Assembly (NCBI GenBank): GCA_040275305.1
Contig: JBEOJY010000001.1
Location: 124,001 to 188,000, forward strand
Length of the DNA stretch: 64,000 bases
Source of the DNA: JBEOJY01 sp040275305
Lineage (GTDB): Bacteria > Pseudomonadota > Alphaproteobacteria > UBA9219
Reading direction: 5' to 3'
Both the position numbers and the translations under genes were made by a program. Under the pieces are notes generated by a model. That model had not been told where the DNA came from. It did not search any database and worked only from the letters and a program-made list of their open reading frames with translations. Shown here in pieces: positions 8,608-16,946 of the stretch. Numbering within the stretch: the first letter of the stretch is position 1; every line of letters starts with the position of its first letter.

Positions 8608-9431
8608 ACAAGCGCGTTGCTACGATTATTTTGAATCGCAATCTGCCGGAGGCGACGGATCGACTGTATGATCATTTGATTAAACACGATGGCGATTTTA
8701 CGGATGTGTATGTCGTCGAGTCCGGTTCCGATCCCGATCGCTTGTCCAAACATGTCACATGGCGCGCGGATTGGCCTGAGGCGGTCGCTCATGGTTTGCG
8801 CTTTAACAGGGGGATGAATTACGGGTTGAGCCAGTTGTGGAAGGAAGGCAAGTTCAAGAACTATGACGCATTCTTTCTTCTGACGAACGATTCGGAACTG
8901 CAAGATAGCTCGACGCTCAAGCCGTTGTTGGATATTCTTGACAAGCATCGGCGGGTCGGGATTCTGTCGCCCTGCGGCAAGCGTTGGGGCGAAAGATTTC
9001 TGCTTAAGCATCAGACGACGAAATATTTTTGGTTCATTCACAACAACGCCTTGTTGTTGCGACGCGAGTTTGTCGAGGCGGTTCTTAACGCGGATCAGCC
9101 CGATCATATGGGGTTTTTGTTTGATGGCGCAAACTTTCGGGGCTACGGCGCGGAAAGCGAAATGATCGCCAAGGCCTATGCCAACGACTGGGCGGCGGCC
9201 ATCACTTCGGATGTTTACGTCGGGGAGAACGAATCGTATCTTCTCAATCAGGCTGATCTGATCAAGACGGAAGGCTATGAAGAGAATTTGAGGCTCTATA
9301 TCGAGGAAGGCCAGCGCTGGATGCGCAATAAGTACGGATTCAACAGCCGCTGGTCGATGCAGCAATATGTGAAGAGCTTCTACGAACGGTTCTTCGACTT
9401 TTATCCGGAATACAAAAACTATCAGGTGTGA
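8604..9431 (+). CDS. Glycosyltransferase, GT2-like
   Basis: A 275-residue soluble protein with a GT-A-like plan: RVATIILNRNLPEATDRL at the start, VYVVESGSD as the nucleotide-binding strand, and FFLLTNDSELQD where the metal-binding DxD region is expected. FIHNNALLLRREFVEAV and GYGAESEMIAKAY match the acceptor-side half of GT2 enzymes acting on rhamnose-like glycans. It probably adds one sugar of the polysaccharide in the cytoplasm. It overlaps the upstream gene by ATGA and lies directly before the cupin gene. Confidence 0.72.
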   Translation: MNKRVATIILNRNLPEATDRLYDHLIKHDGDFTDVYVVESGSDPDRLSKHVTWRADWPEAVAHGLRFNRGMNYGLSQLWKEGKFKNYDAFFLLTNDSELQDSSTLKPLLDILDKHRRVGILSPCGKRWGERFLLKHQTTKYFWFIHNNALLLRREFVEAVLNADQPDHMGFLFDGANFRGYGAESEMIAKAYANDWAAAITSDVYVGENESYLLNQADLIKTEGYEENLRLYIEEGQRWMRNKYGFNSRWSMQQYVKSFYERFFDFYPEYKNYQV

Positions 9432-9439
9432 GGATCGTC

Positions 9440-9784
9440 ATGGACGTTATCGAAAAGCCTTGGGGCAAGGAAGAAGTGATCGAGATCAATGATCGCTATA
9501 TGATGAAGAAGCTTACGATGTGGAAAGGCCATCGTTGCAGCATTCAGTATCATAACGTCAAATGCGAGACGATCTATGTGTTGTCGGGGCAGTTGCGCAT
9601 CTATAGCGGCCCTTCGCTTGAAAAGCTTGACTCCAAGGTTTATGTGCCCGGCGAGACGATCACGATCAGGCCGGGGACCGTTCATCGCATGGAAGCGGTC
9701 GAGGATAGCGTCTATCTAGAAGCCAGCACCCCGGAAATGACAGATGTGGTGCGGCTTCAGGACGATTATCAAAGGGCTTCGTAG
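9440..9784 (+). CDS. Cupin, mannose-6-phosphate isomerase type II-like
   Basis: A 114-residue single cupin. VIEKPWGKEEVIE matches the opening of the type II phosphomannose isomerase cupin; LTMWKGHRCSIQYHN and the ETIYVLSGQLRIY strand give the first cupin motif, and PGTVHRMEAVEDSVYLEAS the second. It could isomerise or epimerise the sugar of the pathway. The ATG at 9440 is preceded by GAGG; an overlapping GTG at 9428 is an alternative. The stop overlaps the next gene's GTG by one base. Confidence 0.8.
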   Translation: MDVIEKPWGKEEVIEINDRYMMKKLTMWKGHRCSIQYHNVKCETIYVLSGQLRIYSGPSLEKLDSKVYVPGETITIRPGTVHRMEAVEDSVYLEASTPEMTDVVRLQDDYQRAS

Positions 9785-11361
9785 TGGGGTACAGGGTTTG
9801 CATTCCGACCGCAGGGACGGGGTCAAGGCTCGGCGGGTTGACGCGGTATGTCAATAAGTCGCTGGTCGCTCTTGCCAACCGTCCGACCTTGTCGCATGTG
9901 ATCGAGCAATTTCCACAAGATGCAGAATTCGTCATTCCGCTGGGGCACAAGGCTCATCTGGTACGCGAATATTTGCAGTTGGCCTATCCGCAGCGCAAAT
10001 TTTTCTTCGCCAGCGTTTCGCCGTTCGAAGGGCCGGGGTCGGGGCTTGGGCTTAGCCTGCTCACCTGCAAGGAATTTCTCCAGCAACCCTTCATCTTCAT
10101 TTCCTGTGATACTCTGGTGAAAGAACCGATCCCCGCGCCTGACCAAAACTGGATGGGCTATGCGGAGTTGGATCAGATTGCGTCGTACAGGACGCTTTGC
10201 GTTCGCGATGGGAAGGTCGAGAGGATTTGCGAGAAGGGCGAGGGGAGTCCGGAGACGCACAAGCCCTATATCGGGCTTGCAGGCATTCACGATTACAAGG
10301 CTTTCTGGGAGGCTATGGAGGCGGGCGGCGACAAGACGATTGCTATGGGTGAGTCGCACGGAATGCGCGACCTTGTGGGCCTTGACATTCGCGCGCATGG
10401 CTTCACGTGGTTCGACACGGGCAATCCGCAGGCTTTGGCGCGGACTCAGGAAGCCTATCGGGTGGCGGATGCTCCTAATATTCTTGAGAAGGCGAACGAG
10501 GCGATTTGGTTCGTGGACGGCAAGGTCATCAAGTTTTCGGACGACGAAAAGTTTATTCGGAACAGGGTCGAGCGCGTTGGCGAGCTTACGGGATTCGTGC
10601 CGGAAGTTACGGGTTCGACCGCTCATATGTACAGCTATGCCAAGGTGAAGGGCAGGGTGCTGTCCGAGGCGGTGACGCTGCCGGTATTTGACAAACTGTT
10701 GGCATTCAGCAAGGGATTTTGGCAACCGCATGCGTTGGACGCCGCCGGGGCCAAGGCTTTCCATGACGGCTGCATGAAGTTTTATCGGGACAAGACTTTG
10801 GAGCGCGTGCAGCTTTTCTATAAGAATTTCAAGCGGCAGGACGGCACGGAATCCATCAATGGGTTCGCTATGCCGACGCTTGAGGAATTGTTCAAGTCGC
10901 TGGATTGGGAGTGGCTTGCGCAGGGTATGTCAGGACGGTTCCATGGCGATTTTCATTTCGAGAATATTTTGTGGGATGCTGATACAAAACGGTTTGTTTT
11001 TCTTGATTGGCGACAAGATTTTGGCGGCGATCTTAAGACGGGCGATGTTTATTACGATCTGGCTAAGCTTTGGCATGGCCTTATCATTTGCCATGAGTTG
11101 ATTGCCCAGAATCAATTCTTGGTCGAATGGGGCGCTAGGGAAATCCGTTACGATTTTCATCGTAAACAGATGCTGGTCGCGTGCGAAGAGGCGTATAGGC
11201 GATGGCTTGATGCTGAAGGATATGACCGCAAGAAAGTTTGGATTATGACGGCGCTGGTCTACCTTAATATTGCGGCTTTGCACCATTATCCCTATTCGTT
11301 GTTGTTGTATGCCTTGGGCAAGGCGATGCTGTTCAGAGGATTGCAAGATGCAGTTGATTGA
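9784..11361 (+). CDS. Sugar nucleotidyltransferase fused to an APH/choline-kinase-like kinase
   Basis: A 525-residue two-domain protein. Residues 1 to about 230 are a nucleotidyltransferase: PTAGTGSRLGG is the pyrophosphorylase loop, NKSLVALANRP the lysine motif, and FDTGNPQAL the C-terminal motif. From about residue 260 the protein looks like an aminoglycoside phosphotransferase/choline kinase: HGDFHFENIL near 386-395 is the catalytic loop and FVFLDWRQDFGGD near 405 the metal motif. Such a fusion can phosphorylate a free sugar and then load it on a nucleotide, which fits a phosphatase acting earlier. It starts with GTG overlapping the upstream TAG. Substrate and nucleotide are unknown. Confidence 0.78.
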   Translation: MGYRVCIPTAGTGSRLGGLTRYVNKSLVALANRPTLSHVIEQFPQDAEFVIPLGHKAHLVREYLQLAYPQRKFFFASVSPFEGPGSGLGLSLLTCKEFLQQPFIFISCDTLVKEPIPAPDQNWMGYAELDQIASYRTLCVRDGKVERICEKGEGSPETHKPYIGLAGIHDYKAFWEAMEAGGDKTIAMGESHGMRDLVGLDIRAHGFTWFDTGNPQALARTQEAYRVADAPNILEKANEAIWFVDGKVIKFSDDEKFIRNRVERVGELTGFVPEVTGSTAHMYSYAKVKGRVLSEAVTLPVFDKLLAFSKGFWQPHALDAAGAKAFHDGCMKFYRDKTLERVQLFYKNFKRQDGTESINGFAMPTLEELFKSLDWEWLAQGMSGRFHGDFHFENILWDADTKRFVFLDWRQDFGGDLKTGDVYYDLAKLWHGLIICHELIAQNQFLVEWGAREIRYDFHRKQMLVACEEAYRRWLDAEGYDRKKVWIMTALVYLNIAALHHYPYSLLLYALGKAMLFRGLQDAVD

Positions 11362-12484
11362 AAGATCCCGTTGCGCGATTTCCGGGCAGGACGATCTGGA
11401 GCCGCTTTACACGTTTCCCAAGTTTCCCGTGTTCATGGGGTGCATGGATCAGCCGGAGACGGACGATCTCAAGCAGGATATGGCTTGGTGGATCAGCCGG
11501 GGAAGCGGCTTGATCCAATTGAAGAACTTGTTGCCTCTCGATGTGCTCTATCCGGAGTCGCATGGTTCCGGCGCAATCGGCGCGTTATGGGAGAAGCATC
11601 ACAGGACGTTCGCGCAGTTTATTCATCGCCTCAATCCTTCGTCGGTGCTGGAGATCGGAGGGGGGCATGGCATGCTGGCCAAAGAATATCAGTCTTTGGC
11701 TGACATTCCGTGGACGATCCTTGAGCCGAATCCTTCTCCGGTCGAGGGATTGAAAGCGCGCATCATCAAGGGTTTCTTCGACGAGCGCTTTACGTTTAGC
11801 GATTCGTTCGATGTTCTCGCGCACTCCCATGTTTTCGAGCATATTTATGAACCCGACCAGTTTATGGGCCAATTATCCCACTTTATGAAGGTCGGGCAGC
11901 ATCTGGTGTTTTCCTTGCCGAATATGCAGGTCATGCTTGAGCGCCAGTACAACAATTGCATCAATTTTGAGCACACGGTTTTGCTGACCGAGACCTATGT
12001 CGAGCATTTGCTCGCCAAACATGGGTTCAGGGTTCATGCCAAGGAATTCTTCATGGACGATCACAGCATCTTTTATGACGCGGTGCGCGATGATACCATG
12101 AAGCCGATGGCGCTGCCGTCTGGGCTCTACGATTCCTATAAGAATCTTTATCTGGGCTATGTCGGTCATCATCAAAAGCTGGCTTCGGAATTGAACGAGA
12201 CGATCCGGGGTCTTTCCGGACCGGTCTATCTCTTTGGCGCGCATGTGTTTTCGCAATATATGCTCGCGTTCGGGCTGGATGAGAGCAAGATCACATGCCT
12301 GCTGGATAACGATCCAAACAAGCAGGGACGGAGGCTTTACGGCACGTCGCTCGGCGTGAAATCCCCCTCTTGTCTTAAGTCGGTGGACAAACCGCATGTT
12401 ATTTTGAAGGCAGGCGTTTACAATCAGGAAATAAAAAATGATATATTGAAGAATATCAATCCGCATACTGTCTTTTTGGGGTGA
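11348..12484 (+). CDS. SAM-dependent methyltransferase, sugar C-methyltransferase-like
   Basis: A 378-residue protein. The middle carries a Rossmann methyltransferase core: SSVLEIGGGHGMLAKEY is motif I, FDVLAHSHVFEHIYEPD the motif with the typical His, and LVFSLPNMQVML follows. The C-terminal part (VYLFGAHVFSQYML to about the end) resembles the second Rossmann domain of NDP-sugar C-methyltransferases. The N-terminal zinc ribbon of that family is degenerate here: only RCAISG remains recognisable. It may methylate the nucleotide sugar made by the preceding protein. AGAGGA precedes the ATG at 11348, which overlaps the upstream gene by 14 bases. Confidence 0.75.
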   Translation: MQLIERSRCAISGQDDLEPLYTFPKFPVFMGCMDQPETDDLKQDMAWWISRGSGLIQLKNLLPLDVLYPESHGSGAIGALWEKHHRTFAQFIHRLNPSSVLEIGGGHGMLAKEYQSLADIPWTILEPNPSPVEGLKARIIKGFFDERFTFSDSFDVLAHSHVFEHIYEPDQFMGQLSHFMKVGQHLVFSLPNMQVMLERQYNNCINFEHTVLLTETYVEHLLAKHGFRVHAKEFFMDDHSIFYDAVRDDTMKPMALPSGLYDSYKNLYLGYVGHHQKLASELNETIRGLSGPVYLFGAHVFSQYMLAFGLDESKITCLLDNDPNKQGRRLYGTSLGVKSPSCLKSVDKPHVILKAGVYNQEIKNDILKNINPHTVFLG

Positions 12485-12487
12485 TCC

Positions 12488-13378
12488 ATGGCTGCCGCGC
12501 ATAGTTCTGGCCTTAAAGTCGGCCTTATCATCCCGGTTTTCAATGTCGAAAAAACCATCGCTAAGGTTTTGGCGGGGATTCCGCAAAAGTTTTTTGAGGA
12601 TATTTCTGAAATCCTTGTCGTCGACAACCATAGCTCCGATAACACCGTGCCTGTGATCATGGGGTTTATGAACGAGCACCCGGATTTCGCTTCGCATGTT
12701 ACATTCATTCAACATGCCGAGAATTACGGCTATGGCGGTAGCATTAAGGCTGGTTTTGAGTATTTCATCAACCGAGGCATGACCCATGCGATGATTTTCC
12801 ATGGGGATCATCAGGTTGATCCCGCGTGGCAGATTGGCCTTCTTTTGAGCATCATCAAGGATAAGCCGCAGACGGATCTTGTGATGTCGAGCCGTTTTTT
12901 GTCCGAAAGCAAGATCGAGAACTACAGCCTTCTACGCACCGTCGGCAACTATTTCTTCAATGCCGTGACGACGCTTTGCTCCGGTTGCAAGATGTCGGAT
13001 GCAGGGACGGCGATTATCGTCGCGCGTTGCGACGCGTTGAGCCGGGTGCCGTTTCGCAATCTTTCCAACACGTGGCAGTTCCATCCGCAGCTTAATATTC
13101 TTATCCACAAACTGCCGAATGTGCAGGTGGTGGAGACGACCTTAAACTGGTCGGATTCCGAGGCTGGTTCGTCGGTGCCCCTGATTCGCTATGGCTTGAT
13201 CTTGTTGAGAATGCTTGTGCGGTATTGGTACAAGACGAATGTTCTGAGACAGAAGCCGGAGCAGGCTTTCCCGGTCGATTCGGTTCGGGCTGATCGCCGC
13301 TATACCGTGTTGATGCAGTCAGGAAAGGACGCTCCTGTCGCGTGCGGCGAGGCTGTGGGATTGTCCGCAGCGCGGTGA
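12488..13378 (+). CDS. Glycosyltransferase family 2 (polyprenyl-phosphate type)
   Basis: A 296-residue GT2 enzyme of the dolichol-phosphate mannosyltransferase-like group. KVGLIIPVFNVEKTIAKVL opens the domain, EILVVDNHSSDNT is the nucleotide-binding strand, GYGGSIKAGFEYF the conserved glycine stretch, and MIFHGDHQVDP the metal motif. There is no long C-terminal membrane part. It probably transfers a sugar to polyprenyl phosphate or the growing glycan. It follows the methyltransferase gene by 3 bases and is the last gene of the plus-strand run; rmlA converges from the other strand. Confidence 0.82.
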   Translation: MAAAHSSGLKVGLIIPVFNVEKTIAKVLAGIPQKFFEDISEILVVDNHSSDNTVPVIMGFMNEHPDFASHVTFIQHAENYGYGGSIKAGFEYFINRGMTHAMIFHGDHQVDPAWQIGLLLSIIKDKPQTDLVMSSRFLSESKIENYSLLRTVGNYFFNAVTTLCSGCKMSDAGTAIIVARCDALSRVPFRNLSNTWQFHPQLNILIHKLPNVQVVETTLNWSDSEAGSSVPLIRYGLILLRMLVRYWYKTNVLRQKPEQAFPVDSVRADRRYTVLMQSGKDAPVACGEAVGLSAAR

Positions 13379-13382
13379 ATTA

Positions 13383-14270
13383 TCAGCCGGCTTTTTCTTC
13401 GTTCAGCAGGCGCAGGATGTATTGTCCGTAGCCGCTTTTGGCCATGGGTTGGGCCAGACGTTCGAGCTGTTCCGCGCTTATGAAGCCTCGGCGGAACGCT
13501 ACTTCCTCAGGACAGGCGATTTTCAGGCCTTGCCGCTTTTCAATGGTTCTCACGAATAAGCCCGCGTCCATCAGACTGTCATGCGTCCCGGTGTCTAGCC
13601 ATGCGTAGCCGCGCCCCATGATTTCGACGTTGAGCTGGCCTCGTCGCATGTAGTGGCGGTTTACGTCGGTGATTTCCAGTTCGCCACGCGCTGAGGGCTT
13701 GAGGTTCTTTGCGATATCGACGACTTGGTTGTCATAAAAATATAGACCAGTCACGGCGTAGTTGCTTTGCGGATTAGCTGGCTTTTCTTCCAAAGAGATG
13801 GCGTGGCCATCCTTGTCGAAGGAGACGACACCATAGCGCTCCGGGTCCTGCACACGGTAGGCGAAGACGGTTGCGCCGCTTTTGCGCGCGTTAGCATGCT
13901 CGGTGCGCATCGGCAGGTCGTTGCCGTAGAAGATATTGTCGCCCAACACAAGGGCGCTTGGCGCGTCGCCAAGGAAGTCTTGCGCGATCAGGAAGGCTTG
14001 CGCGAGGCCGTCGGGGCTAGGCTGCACAGCGTACTGAAAGTTCATGCCCCATGGGTTTCCATCGCCCAACAATTGCTCGAAGCGCGGCGTGTCCTGCGGC
14101 GTCGAGATAATCAGGATGTCGCGCAGACCCGCCAGCATCAGGACGCTGAGAGGATAATAAATTAATGGCTTATCGAAGACCGGCAGCAACTGCTTGGAGA
14201 CCGCCATGGTCAGGGGATAGAGCCTCGTGCCGGAGCCTCCGGCGAGGACGATGCCTTTGCGTGCAAGCAT
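13383..14270 (-). CDS. rmlA: Glucose-1-phosphate thymidylyltransferase
   Basis: A 295-residue RmlA. KGIVLAGGSGTRLYPLT is the pyrophosphorylase signature, VSKQLLPVFDKPLIYYPLS the lysine-containing loop, and ALVLGDNIFYG, SLEEKPANPQSNYAVTGLYF and AWLDTGTHDSLMDA are the family's conserved stretches. It makes dTDP-glucose from glucose-1-phosphate and dTTP, the first step to dTDP-rhamnose. The ATG at 14270 begins MLARKG; a TTG at 14282 is possible. It is divergent from rmlC and overlaps no gene. Confidence 0.96.
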   Translation of the reverse strand: MLARKGIVLAGGSGTRLYPLTMAVSKQLLPVFDKPLIYYPLSVLMLAGLRDILIISTPQDTPRFEQLLGDGNPWGMNFQYAVQPSPDGLAQAFLIAQDFLGDAPSALVLGDNIFYGNDLPMRTEHANARKSGATVFAYRVQDPERYGVVSFDKDGHAISLEEKPANPQSNYAVTGLYFYDNQVVDIAKNLKPSARGELEITDVNRHYMRRGQLNVEIMGRGYAWLDTGTHDSLMDAGLFVRTIEKRQGLKIACPEEVAFRRGFISAEQLERLAQPMAKSGYGQYILRLLNEEKAG

Positions 14271-14383
14271 AATTTTTACCAATTGCCTGTTTCTGGCCGC
14301 TTTACTGTGTTGGGACGTTGCTGTGTCGCCCGCATTTCTGATAGAGTGTGGCCTATCTCTTTCATGAAAGACGTGCCAGACAA
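14271..14383. promoter_or_regulatory. Divergent promoter region of rmlA and rmlC
   Basis: The 113 bases between the two divergent starts must hold both promoters. I cannot pick convincing -35/-10 pairs by eye. The inverted string TTTCATGAAA at about 14360-14370 could be a binding site. Confidence 0.35.
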
Positions 14384-14941
14384 ATGCTTGCGGTTCAAGA
14401 ATTATCCATTCCCGGCGTCAAGTTGGTCCGGCCTAGGGTTTTCGATGACCCTCGCGGCACGATGACCGAGGTCGCGCACGATGCGCGGTTTCGCGAGTTG
14501 GGATTCCCGGATTTTGTGCAGGAAAATCAATCTTTTTCGAGGCTTCGCGGCACGATTAGGGGTATGCATTTCCAGAAACCGCCACAGGCGCAAGCCAAGC
14601 TGGTGAGGGTTTTACGAGGCCAGATTTTCGATGTCGCGGTTGATGTGCGGCCACAATCGGCGAGTTTTGGGCGGCATGCGGTGGCGATGCTATCGGAAGA
14701 CGAGCTGGCGTGGCTTTATGTTCCCGAAGGCTTCGCGCATGGGTTTTGCACGCTGACGAAGGATGTTCAGGTTCTGTACAAGGTTTCTTCCTACTATGCG
14801 CCGGGCAGCGAGTGCGGCATGCGTTGGAATGATCCGGCGCTGGGGATTGATTGGCCGATTTCCCCGTCAGAGGCGGTTTTATCGGATAAGGACATGCAAT
14901 TGCCATTGTTCAAGGATCTTCCGGCGGTCATTTGGGGTTAA
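14384..14941 (+). CDS. rmlC: dTDP-4-dehydrorhamnose 3,5-epimerase
   Basis: A 185-residue RmlC cupin. DDPRGTMTEV, FVQENQSFSRLRGTIRGMHFQ (with the catalytic His region), KLVRVLRGQIFDVAVDVR, LYVPEGFAHGFCTL and VLYKVSSYYAPGSECGMRWNDP match the family throughout. It epimerises dTDP-4-keto-6-deoxyglucose at C3 and C5. The ATG at 14384 gives the usual length; an upstream frame from 14348 has no family support. rmlB follows by 34 bases, probably on the same transcript. Confidence 0.95.
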   Translation: MLAVQELSIPGVKLVRPRVFDDPRGTMTEVAHDARFRELGFPDFVQENQSFSRLRGTIRGMHFQKPPQAQAKLVRVLRGQIFDVAVDVRPQSASFGRHAVAMLSEDELAWLYVPEGFAHGFCTLTKDVQVLYKVSSYYAPGSECGMRWNDPALGIDWPISPSEAVLSDKDMQLPLFKDLPAVIWG

Positions 14942-14975
14942 TTGTTACGCAGTTGATTTCATAGGGTGTATTGCG

Positions 14976-16079
14976 ATGGTTGAGACTCATCATAGCAACA
15001 GAGTGCTGGTGACGGGATGCGCGGGATTTATCGGCGCGAATTTTGTTCATCACTTTTTGGGGCGCACGCGTGGCGGTGGCGCGGTGGTGGGGCTGGATAA
15101 GCTGACCTACGCTGGGTGTCTCAAGAATTTGGAGAGCCTTGAGGGCGATGCGCGGTTTGCCTTCGCGCGCGGCGATATCGGCGACGTTGCGCTTGTGAGG
15201 AGCTTGCTTGAGAAGCATAAGCCAGCGGCGATCATCAATTTCGCCGCCGAGTCGCATGTTGATCGCTCGATCCATGCGCCGGAAGCGTTCATCGAAACGA
15301 ATGTGGCGGGGACGTTCCGGCTGCTTGAGGCAGTGAAGGCGTATTGGGTTGGGTTGGAGGGCGAAGAGAAAGCGCAGTTTCGTTTTCTGCATATTTCGAC
15401 CGACGAGGTCTATGGTTCGCTGGGGCCGAACGACCCCGCTTTTACCGAAGAGAATCCCGCGCGGCCCAACAGCCCTTATGCGGCGTCAAAGGCGAGCTCA
15501 GATCATCTTGCGCGGGCGTATCACCACACTTATGGGTTGCCTACTTTGACGACGAATTGCTCGAACAATTATGGGCCGTACCAGTTCCCTGAAAAGCTAA
15601 TTCCGCTCATGATTCACCATGCGCTTGCAGGCAAGAAATTGCCGGTTTATGGCGACGGGCAGAATGTACGCGACTGGCTTTTCGTTGAAGATCATTGCGT
15701 GGCGATTATGCGTGTGCTGGAAGCGGGGCGCGTGGGAGAGGTCTATAATGTTGGTGGGCGCAACGAGGTCAAGAATCTCGATGTCGTGCATACGCTTTGC
15801 GATATTCTGGACCGTTTAAGGCCTCGCGCGGAGGGTGGTTCGTACCGTGAGCAAATTACCTTTGTCATGGATCGTCCGGGGCATGACAGGCGCTATGCGA
15901 TTAATGCCGACAAGATTGCGGCGGAGCTTGGCTGGAAACCTGCGGAGACTTTCACAACAGGGTTCGAGAAGTCGGTGCGCTGGTATTTGGAGCATGAAGA
16001 CTGGGTTGCGCATGTCACATCTGGCGCATATCGCCAGTGGATGGAGACGAATTACGAAGGACGTGTAGCGCGGGCGTGA
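14976..16079 (+). CDS. rmlB: dTDP-glucose 4,6-dehydratase
   Basis: A 367-residue short-chain dehydrogenase-type enzyme. VTGCAGFIGANFVHHFL is the NAD loop, AAESHVDRSIHAPEAF and TDEVYGSLG the active-site region, and SPYAASKASSDHLARAYHHT the YxxxK motif. It makes dTDP-4-keto-6-deoxyglucose. The ATG at 14976 gives the expected length. rmlD, the last enzyme of dTDP-rhamnose synthesis, is not in this window, so either it lies elsewhere or another reductase is used. Confidence 0.96.
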   Translation: MVETHHSNRVLVTGCAGFIGANFVHHFLGRTRGGGAVVGLDKLTYAGCLKNLESLEGDARFAFARGDIGDVALVRSLLEKHKPAAIINFAAESHVDRSIHAPEAFIETNVAGTFRLLEAVKAYWVGLEGEEKAQFRFLHISTDEVYGSLGPNDPAFTEENPARPNSPYAASKASSDHLARAYHHTYGLPTLTTNCSNNYGPYQFPEKLIPLMIHHALAGKKLPVYGDGQNVRDWLFVEDHCVAIMRVLEAGRVGEVYNVGGRNEVKNLDVVHTLCDILDRLRPRAEGGSYREQITFVMDRPGHDRRYAINADKIAAELGWKPAETFTTGFEKSVRWYLEHEDWVAHVTSGAYRQWMETNYEGRVARA

Positions 16080-16106
16080 GATATTTTTAGCTCGCTGCCG
16101 CTTGCG

Positions 16107-16133
16107 GATGGATGCCGGATCAAGTCCCGCATG
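16107..16133. repeat. Short palindromic repeat of the GGATGCCGGATCAAGTCC type
   Basis: GGATGCCGGATCAAG followed by TCCCGCATGACG forms a small hairpin just after rmlB. Strings of this type occur in many copies in several alphaproteobacterial genomes and related genomes; here it is one short copy. It lies between convergent rmlB and the wzt-like gene and may also act as a terminator. Confidence 0.5.
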
Positions 16134-16206
16134 ACGTGGAGAGTGCAATCGTCAGAAATCGTAGTTGTGCCTTGGGGGGGATTCCATGGGGACCGTGCCA
16201 GTTCAG

Positions 16207-16929
16207 CTATGCTGGCGGTCTTTCGATTTCGGTGACGGTTCCGTGCTCAAGGCGGAAGAAGCGGTTGCAATAATCGCGCACGAGTTTGTTGTCGTGCGAG
16301 GCGAAGACGAAGATTCCAACCGAGCGGATCAATTCTTCCATGCGTTGTTTGGCCTTGACCTGAAACTCGGCGTCTCCGGTGCCGAACATTTCATCCACAA
16401 GTAGGATATCGGGCTTGGTCGAGGTCGCGACGGCGAACATCAGGCGCGTGGCCATACCGCTTGAATAGGTGCGGACGGGCAGTTCGAGAAATTCCCCCAG
16501 CTGTGTGAATTCCTCGATTTCTTTCGCGTTACGTTTGATTTCCGCATTCGACAAGCCCAGAAGCTTTGACATGCGGATGATGTTCTCGTAGCCGGATAGC
16601 TCCATATCCATTCCGGTTCCAAGCTCTAGTACGGTCGCTACCCTTCCTGTGCGTTCTACCCGGCCTTCCATGGGGGCGTAGACTCCGGCCATGGTGCGCA
16701 GCATTGTGCTTTTGCCCGCGCCATTGTGTCCTATCAGGCCAACAGTGTCGCCTTCGCGCAGCGTGAAGCTGACATTCTTCAGCGCGGTGACGAGGCGGAT
16801 GTTTCCGGCGTCTTCTTCGATGCGGCCGCCTGTGCTGATGCGCACGAGGTGGTTGCGCAGGGACATGCTGCGGCTGTTGTAGATCGGGTAACGGATGGTT
16901 ACGTTGTCGAAGGCGAGATGCGCGCTCAT
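16207..16929 (-). CDS. wzt: Polysaccharide ABC transporter ATPase (Wzt/KpsT-type)
   Basis: A 240-residue ATPase with GLIGHNGAGKSTMLRTMAG (Walker A), TYSSGMATRLMFAVA (signature) and ILLVDEMFGTGD (Walker B), the pattern of teichoic acid, O-antigen and capsule exporters. It is short and lacks the C-terminal glycan-binding domain of E. coli O9a-type Wzt, so export does not depend on a terminal cap read by this protein. The partner permease lies 17 bases upstream. Together they would move an undecaprenyl-linked glycan across the inner membrane. Confidence 0.9.
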   Translation of the reverse strand: MSAHLAFDNVTIRYPIYNSRSMSLRNHLVRISTGGRIEEDAGNIRLVTALKNVSFTLREGDTVGLIGHNGAGKSTMLRTMAGVYAPMEGRVERTGRVATVLELGTGMDMELSGYENIIRMSKLLGLSNAEIKRNAKEIEEFTQLGEFLELPVRTYSSGMATRLMFAVATSTKPDILLVDEMFGTGDAEFQVKAKQRMEELIRSVGIFVFASHDNKLVRDYCNRFFRLEHGTVTEIERPPA

Positions 16930-16946
16930 GTTCGGTTCCGCCTATC

